DNA of 14,959 nt from Fragilaria radians (lineage: Eukaryota > Bacillariophyta > Fragilariophyceae > Fragilariales > Fragilariaceae), in the NCBI GenBank assembly GCA_900642245.1, contig CAAAJI010000812.1, forward strand, positions 1 to 14,959. The letters are read 5' to 3'. Position numbers and translations under genes: made by a program. The notes under the pieces were generated by a model. It made no database searches. It saw nothing but the letters and a program-made list of their open reading frames with translations, and had not been told where the DNA came from. Shown here one piece after another: positions 9,279-14,959 of the stretch. Within the stretch, counting starts at the first letter, position 1; the number at the start of each line of letters is the position of its first letter.

Positions 9279-9855
9279 TTAACGGAACATTCCAATATCA
9301 GCTTTTTGACTCTCACGCTCCATCAAATCCAACGGCCTCAAAACGTTGGTTTTATTGGTTTCCACTACATAGCCATTCATGACCATTTCATCCAAGAGAA
9401 AGTGTACTTGTTCTAGCTGATACATGATATCCAGCTCACAAATCGAACCAGCCCAACGATCCATAGTTTCTACCAATGTATGGATGAATTCCAACATGCC
9501 CAATTCGTTTTCATTATTATCGGCTCCGTCTCCAGCACCTAAGTCAGCTTTTGTTCCTATAATGAAGAATAGACTTGCGTATCTCCGATAAATAACTTTA
9601 AAGCCGCGGTATTCCAAAAATGAGCATTGCAATTCCGAGCGGCTTAAGCACTTTCGAATGATTTCGGATTCCAATGCTACGCGCTCTTCCATGGGTATCC
9701 AATCATAGTAGGACGACAATCTCGTTTGCCCTTGTTTATTTCTTAACATTCGAACGACACAAATAAATCATTAATCACATTTTCTTCTTATGGTATTTCT
9801 ATTTCTATTCGCAGTACAAGGTATCCACTTACACCATGAGAAGAAACGCAATCAT
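9279..9855 (-). CDS. AP4S1: AP-4 adaptor complex subunit sigma (two exons)
   Basis: This encodes the small sigma chain of the AP-4 heterotetramer, which sorts cargo at the trans-Golgi network without clathrin. Exon 1 is 9833-9855 (MIAFLLMV up to a split codon) and exon 2 is 9279-9741. Together they give 161 residues. After splicing the N terminus reads MIAFLLMVNKQGQTRLSSYY, which matches the sigma longin-like fold start. Other landmarks: CLSRSELQCSFLEYRGFK (39-56), IYRRYASLFF (58-67), NENELGMLEFIH (84-95), then CELDIMYQLEQVHFLLDEM and MNGYVVETNKTNVLRPL. The ETNK..VL ending and the SRSE.QCSF block separate AP-4 from AP-1, AP-2 and AP-3 sigma chains. An insertion of about ten residues, TKADLGAGDGA (71-81), lengthens one loop. 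A frame taken from the first in-exon ATG (9749) would replace the true N terminus with MLR and is wrong. Its neighbour, the GH36 gene, is divergent. Confidence 0.93.
9742..9832 (-). other. Intron of the AP-4 sigma gene (91 bp)
   Basis: Reading the minus strand, the donor is GTAAGT at 9832-9827, directly after ATGGT, and the acceptor is TTAAG ending at 9742. Splicing joins GT to A, giving the Val codon GTA followed by AAT AAA CAA (Asn-Lys-Gln), which is exactly the conserved sigma sequence. The intron contains in-frame stops, so it cannot be coding. A TTAAT box about 40 nt before the acceptor could serve as branch site. No other gene in the window needs an intron. Confidence 0.9.
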
Positions 9856-10582
9856 CGCAACCTGAACAATGAATTTTGTTATTCCGCGGTAGCGAAGAAA
9901 ATTATCTCGGAACAACCCAAAATCTTAGTTCAATAGAGTTACGGGATTCGACAACGAGTCCTGTTTCTGTCGTGACAAAACCTTAGTGTAAGAAGAATTA
10001 TTGTGCCAGATCTTTTTCCTCAATTTAAAGGAATAGTGTTACTTCTTTTCATTGTTTTGAAGGAATTTCATTTAGTTGCAGATTAATATTGCAATCAGAT
10101 CCATCCACATTTCAGTAGCATTTGAACGACAATTGCGTTAAATATTCTACAGTTTAGAACAGAAAGTCTCGACAACATTCTAGTTTACAATTCTGGATGA
10201 TAGGATGAAATTATTTTTTTACTTACCAATTTTAAATCATGTACCGTTTCAATTAGCTATATCCCTATTGATTTTAGTCGCTCTCTCTGTAAACTTTGTA
10301 CTCGCACTCGAACACTTTCTCGAGTACTACTGTACTAACAAAACGAACAATGGTTAATAAGGGGCAGCACCGGCCAGATCGCATGTGTAACTTAGTGAAG
10401 ATTCAAGGGGTTAGGGGTTAATTACTTTGACGGACGTGAAACTCTTTTTCACACTTTCGTTTGGTGGTCATCTAACATGTCGTTAAAATTACAGTACTAG
10501 ATTGGCCATTGTATTTTTGGTGTGTCAAGTTTGTGACACAAAAAAGAAAAATAACGACAAGCCATTATATTCATCACGTGAT
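9856..10582. promoter_or_regulatory. Divergent promoter region, AP-4 sigma / GH36
   Basis: These 727 bp separate the start codons of two genes transcribed away from each other, so both promoters should lie here. No TATA box or other element can be assigned with confidence. Two small ATG frames precede the GH36 start on the plus strand: 10350-10421 (24 codons including the stop) and 10477-10500 (8 codons including the stop). They would act as upstream ORFs if transcription begins before them. Confidence 0.5.
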
Positions 10583-13500
10583 ATGTCTCTCAACTGGGCA
10601 TTTATCTTAAAATCAACTAATGGCGAGATTCTAAGCAAGCTTGAAAGCAATCAAACGTCATCCATTACCGAAGTATTTGATGATGTGAACTCACCCGAGA
10701 CGAAGCCCCTTTTGGACACGTCAGGCATTCCATCCTGGATACTTCAGTCTCCTCATTGGTCATTGAGCAGCAACATTCTACTACAAATAGTTTATCGTCC
10801 AGCATGGCAAGGAATACCCGAGTTTACCCAACTATCATTTGCCAGTGATTACGCACGTCGTACTTGTTGCGAGGATCGTCAAAAGCCTGTTGATTTTTCA
10901 TCGCTTACCTATACAACAGATGACATTCTTCGCACAGAACAAATTCACGAAGTATCTATACGGGGAGTGGGACCATGCAAGGCGATTCGCGTGTACTTGA
11001 AGCCCAAGAATATGTATACAGGACCAATTCCACCCGCACTTCGCAATGCTCTTAACAATCGAAGGAACATAGAGGAGCATCTAACTCATGAATGGGATAG
11101 ACTTGAGGAGAGCCCTGATAGTATTCCAGATTTAAACTTTGCAGGTCCGATCCTAACATTTGCAATACCTTGTGAACAACAGAGAGAACAAAGTTTCCCT
11201 CCCTTATTGTGGAAGGTGCACCTACCTAAGAATTCAGATGTTTCTATCGAAACGATTACAATTTTACATGGCTCTCTACATGCTTCGCACAGTTCTCCAA
11301 CGCATGTTTACATCAATGGTTATCAATCATGGTCCTTTTCTGGGTCTGTCATGAAAGGGTCCGCTCAACCAAAATCAGCTCTTCCTATGGTATATAGCAA
11401 GGCCTTCAACTTAGGTGGATCCCCACCCCCGATTGCTACGTCTGAACAAAGCTATGAGCAGTCTCATTCCTCTGGTGCTCCATCACTTGTTGGAATTCCG
11501 TATCAATCGGACTTTTTCACTTGCCTCACTTCCGATGGGCATACACCACAGCCAAATGAATGGGAGCTACAAAGATTTCCTTATCATGCGTTGGATGAGG
11601 CTGGTGGACCTGCATTGGTGTTGGGATGGCTCTCGCAGCATCGTCAATACGGTATTGTTCAAGTAAGCAAAGACTTATTCTCAGTGGTAATGCACATTTC
11701 GTTGGATAACACCCTACTATCCAAGCCATTACAAACGGATTGGGGATATGCCGAATTAATTCCTCCTCATGGATATGATGAAGAACCCATGGCTCACTAC
11801 TTACATACGGTTGCTTCGCATAACGTTGCACGACCCTTAGAAAATGGTCCTATATTGACCGGATGGTGCTCCTGGTATCACTACTACACCAAGATAACTG
11901 CAGCTAACTTGCGTGACAATTTTTGCATATTGAAAAGTTTAAACAATAGGATTCCAACAAACGTCGCAATTGTGGATGACGGCTATATGACAGCCTGGGG
12001 AGATTGGAATTCTCTCAAGCCAGGCCAATTTCCCTGTGGTTTAAAAGGAGTGGCAGACGACATTCGTGGATGCGGTATGCGTCCTGGATTGTGGTTGGCT
12101 CCCTTTGCTTCCGATAAACATTCCCAAGTTGCAAGGCAGCACCCGGACTGGATTATACGAAATGATGAAGGCAGACCAGCAAATTCTTCAAACTGTGGAA
12201 AATGGTTTTATGGTTTGGATGCAACAAACCCCTATGTTAGGGAGTACGTCTACGGATGCATTCGTCGCGCTGTTGTCGACTGGGGATTCACTGTATTGAA
12301 AATTGACTTTCTGTACGCAGCCTGCTTAAAAGGGAATGGAAAGTATGATCTAAGCGTTACTAGAGCAGAAGCTATGACACTAGCGCTTCAAACTATTCGT
12401 GCAGCGGCAGGACCCGATGTCTTTTTAGTCGGATGTGGATGTCCTATAGGGCCTGGTATTGGATATGTAGATGCCAATAGAGTTAGTGCTGATACTGGTC
12501 CCACGTGGGTTCCGACATTCCCCCTTCCCTCATGGGATAATGGTACTCTTCCATCGCTACGCGCCATGCTGCGAAACTCCATCTCTAGAGCACCTTTGGG
12601 TCACAGATGGTGGCATAACGACCCGGATTGCCTCCTATTAGGAAAGACTACCAAACTAACGGATGTAGAGGTAGCAAGTGCAGCATCCATTATAGCCATG
12701 ACATGTGGAATGCTGTTGTTATCGGATGATCTACCAAAACTTCCATCGGATCGTATGCAAATCGCTTCGAAGATATATCCCATGACCGGAGCAACGGCTA
12801 CAGTTCTGGATCTCCATAGCACAAATGATGGGATGCCAAGTTTACTACGTCTATGGTGCACCGATCGCTGCCAACCAATTATTCGTTATGAAGACTTTCC
12901 AATCGAAACGGATCACAATCATGAAGCTACTTTACGTGCTCGTGAAGCATCCTTTTCCATTGACAAGGTTGAAAACTTGCCTTCTGAAAGGAGGCGCAAT
13001 TGCGTTCATGTCGCGGAAGGCATGGGAACTTGGACTCTGCTGTCAATCAGTAATTGGACTCATTCCGCAGCCATTGTTCGCATCCCACACTCGGCGTTGC
13101 TTCCCCCTCCATCAAGGGGATGGAAGGACGAGTCATCGAGATGTAACGAACATGGTCCAATTCATAATCACGGCTTTCATGTGTTCTCGTTTTGGTCAGA
13201 AGACTACTCATGGATGCCAGATCCCAGGACTGAAGCGGGTAGAAAGTTTGAGTTAAAGAAACACTTGAAAGTGCACCAAACTGAAATTTTCCATATCAAA
13301 TCAGTCAATCCGAGACTTCCTGAGTATATCGGAAGTAACATTCATTTCTCTTGTGGATACGAAGTCAATAAGATTGAAAAGACAGTAGATCAGATAATCG
13401 TCCATCTACGAAAGCGATTATCAAGGAGGGGTCATGTTTACATTTTTGTTCCAAGACCAAAAGTTGATGAGGTAGAGGTTCTTGTGTCTGGAAAGTCGAC

Positions 13501-13633
13501 AAAGTTTGAAGCCATTGCTAACACTCCAGATGCGCAGCATCAAAAGAAGATAGTTGGGAGAGTGATTCGTTTCGAGGTAGCGATACGCGGTGATGGATCT
13601 GCCAATGATGGAGAGTTCGTCGTAAAATTCTAG
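10583..13633 (+). CDS. GH36-family alpha-galactosidase-like glycoside hydrolase
   Basis: This uninterrupted frame encodes 1016 residues of a glycoside hydrolase family 36 protein, which cleave or transfer alpha-galactosyl groups (alpha-galactosidases and raffinose-type synthases). An N-terminal beta-rich region holds NGYQSW (245-250). The barrel begins with GWCSWYHYY (427-435), followed by VDDG (464-467), GLWLAPF (502-508), LKIDFLYA with the likely nucleophile Asp575, CGCPIG (618-623), and RVSADTGPTW with the likely acid/base Asp637. WWHNDPDC follows at 676-683. A C-terminal beta domain ends with PEYIGSNIHFSCGYEV. All expected catalytic residues are present. Bacterial and plant relatives are usually about 700-800 residues, so the N-terminal part is extended by some 250. 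The frame is open upstream to 10487 but the first ATG is at 10583 (MSLNWAF); the TTG at 10502 is not a credible eukaryotic start. No signal peptide is seen, so a cytosolic place is likely. The exact substrate cannot be read from sequence. Confidence 0.92.
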   Translation: MSLNWAFILKSTNGEILSKLESNQTSSITEVFDDVNSPETKPLLDTSGIPSWILQSPHWSLSSNILLQIVYRPAWQGIPEFTQLSFASDYARRTCCEDRQKPVDFSSLTYTTDDILRTEQIHEVSIRGVGPCKAIRVYLKPKNMYTGPIPPALRNALNNRRNIEEHLTHEWDRLEESPDSIPDLNFAGPILTFAIPCEQQREQSFPPLLWKVHLPKNSDVSIETITILHGSLHASHSSPTHVYINGYQSWSFSGSVMKGSAQPKSALPMVYSKAFNLGGSPPPIATSEQSYEQSHSSGAPSLVGIPYQSDFFTCLTSDGHTPQPNEWELQRFPYHALDEAGGPALVLGWLSQHRQYGIVQVSKDLFSVVMHISLDNTLLSKPLQTDWGYAELIPPHGYDEEPMAHYLHTVASHNVARPLENGPILTGWCSWYHYYTKITAANLRDNFCILKSLNNRIPTNVAIVDDGYMTAWGDWNSLKPGQFPCGLKGVADDIRGCGMRPGLWLAPFASDKHSQVARQHPDWIIRNDEGRPANSSNCGKWFYGLDATNPYVREYVYGCIRRAVVDWGFTVLKIDFLYAACLKGNGKYDLSVTRAEAMTLALQTIRAAAGPDVFLVGCGCPIGPGIGYVDANRVSADTGPTWVPTFPLPSWDNGTLPSLRAMLRNSISRAPLGHRWWHNDPDCLLLGKTTKLTDVEVASAASIIAMTCGMLLLSDDLPKLPSDRMQIASKIYPMTGATATVLDLHSTNDGMPSLLRLWCTDRCQPIIRYEDFPIETDHNHEATLRAREASFSIDKVENLPSERRRNCVHVAEGMGTWTLLSISNWTHSAAIVRIPHSALLPPPSRGWKDESSRCNEHGPIHNHGFHVFSFWSEDYSWMPDPRTEAGRKFELKKHLKVHQTEIFHIKSVNPRLPEYIGSNIHFSCGYEVNKIEKTVDQIIVHLRKRLSRRGHVYIFVPRPKVDEVEVLVSGKSTKFEAIANTPDAQHQKKIVGRVIRFEVAIRGDGSANDGEFVVKF

Positions 13634-13654
13634 AAGTATATTTTTGACTTTAAT

Positions 13655-14449
13655 TTACATATCCGATGTACTCCAGCGATAAGCCTGTTCTTCCTTATAC
13701 GCAGTGCTGTATTTTCTAGCAAGAACTTTATCCTCGAATCCATTTCCTCTATCAACGCCATCCCAACGATAACCAGGACGAATCCCAAAACGGTTAGGCT
13801 TTGATGGTGGGCCTTTATAGATTGGTTTTCCTGGATTTCCTTCTGAAAATGATGATTTCATTCTTTCATGATTAGCCATTGGATCATCTTTACGTATAAC
13901 TTCTTTTTTGATTGTTTCCAGTGCTCTATCGTCAGCGTGCCGAGCAAAAGTAGATTGCTGGAGTTCTCGGTAGGTTTGAACCATTTCAAGTTCCTGTTCT
14001 TTCTGCACTTTTCCAGTTTTTAAACTTGCTTCCTGTTCACGTGTCAACGAGATCTTTTTCTTTTTTCCATCCGAAGAATCAGCTTTCCCTAATTGTTCTC
14101 GGTAGTTCGTCTCACCAATTCCATATTTATCAACCATCAATTGCGCATCCTTCCGTCGTCGCTCTTGAATCTGTAACTCCGTGTCACGGAACGTCTGAGC
14201 GTTTTGTAGACCAGCCGTATGACCCGACGTTGTTTGATCTTTTCCCTTCACAGGTTTTGCATCAAATTGCATTTTCGCTTCTCTATCCTCATTAGTGGCA
14301 CTATCATCCGAGTCATAACGCTTTCGTCTTGAACTTTTCCCTTTTTGTAGTGTTGCCTTTTTCTTGACATCTCGAGAACTCGAGCTTTCATCACTATCAT
14401 ATCTCTTTCTTGGAAAGCGATTGCGTTCATCACTCTGAGATTGCTGCAT
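13655..14449 (-). CDS. BUD13: BUD13 homologue, RES splicing complex
   Basis: This 264-residue frame encodes BUD13, a subunit of the RES (retention and splicing) complex that binds the activated spliceosome with Pml1/SNIP1 and Snu17/RBMX2. The diagnostic C terminus is complete: DPMAN (about 190), then a GPPSKPNRFGIRPGYRWDGV block followed by DRGNGFE, and a final AYRWSTSDM. The N-terminal third is low-complexity and charged, with the RKRYDSD motif repeated at 14-20 and 42-48, as in the basic DS-rich repeats of other BUD13 proteins. AGLQNAQTFR opens the conserved middle section. The length resembles yeast Bud13 (about 266 residues) and is far shorter than the human form. The usual YLK.Y-like N-terminal motif is not seen, so a short upstream exon may be missing, or the start at 14449 is real and the protein simply shorter. 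It converges with the GH36 gene; 21 bp separate the two stop codons. Confidence 0.92.
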   Translation of the reverse strand: MQQSQSDERNRFPRKRYDSDESSSSRDVKKKATLQKGKSSRRKRYDSDDSATNEDREAKMQFDAKPVKGKDQTTSGHTAGLQNAQTFRDTELQIQERRRKDAQLMVDKYGIGETNYREQLGKADSSDGKKKKISLTREQEASLKTGKVQKEQELEMVQTYRELQQSTFARHADDRALETIKKEVIRKDDPMANHERMKSSFSEGNPGKPIYKGPPSKPNRFGIRPGYRWDGVDRGNGFEDKVLARKYSTAYKEEQAYRWSTSDM

Positions 14450-14627
14450 TAGGATGTTGTTTGCCGATATTACCGTAGTCGCACAAGCTTTAGCTTGGGG
14501 TAAAAGTATCTGAAATCCGTTCTCCCCCCCCGTGCAGGCCTATTTATTTGAGGGTATAATGCTTATTTGAGGGGGAATCCCCTCATCCAGTCATTCCAAA
14601 ATTCCCTCAAATACCAACATTTTTTTA
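14450..14627. promoter_or_regulatory. Divergent spacer between BUD13 and the zinc-finger gene, with hairpin
   Basis: These 178 bp should contain both promoters. A run of eight C lies around 14524-14531. The 11-mer ttatttgaggg occurs twice (14544-14554, 14563-14573), and its partial complement ccctcaaata lies at 14604-14613. A perfect 7-bp hairpin, TGAGGGG-gaat-CCCCTCA, spans 14568-14585. The arrangement could be a short inverted-repeat element or an end of a transposon, but no second end is visible in the window. Confidence 0.55.
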
Positions 14628-14959
14628 ATGGCGCCAACAGCATCAAAAAAGGAAATTGCGTTCAACAGCAACTGGTTGAAGCTTTATGGGCTACAAATAA
14701 CAGCTCAAGACGTCAATACAACCAAAGTATTAAATGTCCAGTGTTGTTTTTGTGAATTTGGCAGAGATGAAGTGGATGGTAAGAAAGGCAAAGAAAAAAA
14801 ACAAAGAATTTCAAGTTTTTCAAGAAGCCTTGGCGTTCAGATAATATGAAGCGCCATGCTCAAGAGCAGCACTCAGTGCGTTATCTTGAATACAAGAAAC
14901 TGAATAGACAAAGTAAACTGGATTACTTTAAGGAAATGGAAGAGTCAAGACCTCTTGCT
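14628..14959 (+). CDS. C2H2 (BED-like) zinc-finger protein, partial, frameshifted at an A8 run
   Basis: The frame from ATG 14628 holds NWLKLYG (15-21) and QCCFCEFGRDE with a C-x2-C pair (39-42), then runs out of frame after KGKEKK and stops 24 codons later. In the -1 frame the expected continuation is open to the window end: KNFKFFKKPWRSDNMKRH followed by AQEQH, giving H-x4-H. Together these make one zinc-binding unit, Cys2 plus His2, of a kind I remember as a large uncharacterised family in oomycetes and other stramenopiles, possibly transposon-related. The shift falls at eight A at 14794-14801; one more A, or a -1 slip on A AAA AAA, restores the frame. The rest of the protein lies beyond the window. 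The function is unknown; DNA binding is an inference from the finger. Confidence 0.6.

Noticed and set aside
10502..10582. Extension of GH36 to a TTG at 10502
   Set aside because: Non-ATG starts are rare in eukaryotes, and ATG 10583 leaves all recognisable family motifs intact.
14779..14806. Tiny 28-nt intron (gtaaga..aaag) in the zinc-finger gene
   Set aside because: Removing it leaves the downstream sequence in the wrong frame for the H-x4-H half, and the length is implausibly short.
1..14959. CRISPR arrays, operons, bacterial defence or phage systems
   Set aside because: No spaced repeat array, no co-directional gene clusters and no prokaryotic gene sets; the gene content is eukaryotic.

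Overview
The window looks like nuclear DNA of a microbial eukaryote, probably a stramenopile and possibly a diatom. The evidence is eukaryote-only genes (AP-4 adaptor sigma subunit, BUD13 splicing factor, mitochondrial ribosomal protein L13), a canonical GT-AG intron, standard stop codons, AT-rich spacers, and a decayed Ty1/copia polymerase of the kind I remember from diatom genomes. The lineage call rests on memory of families, not on a search.

Layout from left to right. Positions 1-2301 show no supportable gene but hold a tandem duplication of about 108 bp at 1692-1905. Positions 2302-3669 are a graveyard: the N-terminal part of a canonical PP2C phosphatase (+), broken by a stop, runs directly into the linker and reverse-transcriptase part of a copia element carrying several frameshifts and stops. 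Positions 3670-4534 are unassigned. MRPL13 lies at 4535-5050 (-). A 2.3 kb gene-poor stretch follows. An intact, divergent PP2C-like phosphatase lies at 7393-8340 (+). A spacer with a second tandem repeat leads to the AP-4 sigma gene at 9279-9855 (-), whose first exon is only 23 nt and had to be found by eye. After a 727-bp divergent spacer comes a long GH36 alpha-galactosidase-like gene at 10583-13633 (+). It converges with BUD13 at 13655-14449 (-), with only 21 bp between the stop codons. The right edge carries the start of a zinc-finger gene (+), frameshifted at an A8 run and cut off by the window end.

The genes do not form a pathway. They are ordinary housekeeping genes (mitochondrial translation, vesicle trafficking, splicing, glycoside metabolism, dephosphorylation) on alternating strands, so neighbours are arranged divergently or convergently as in compact protist genomes. 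I do not see a coherent new system. The points most worth a second look are the PP2C/copia junction, the frameshifted zinc-finger gene with a slippery A-run, the unusually long GH36 protein, and the two unrelated tandem duplications in the spacers.
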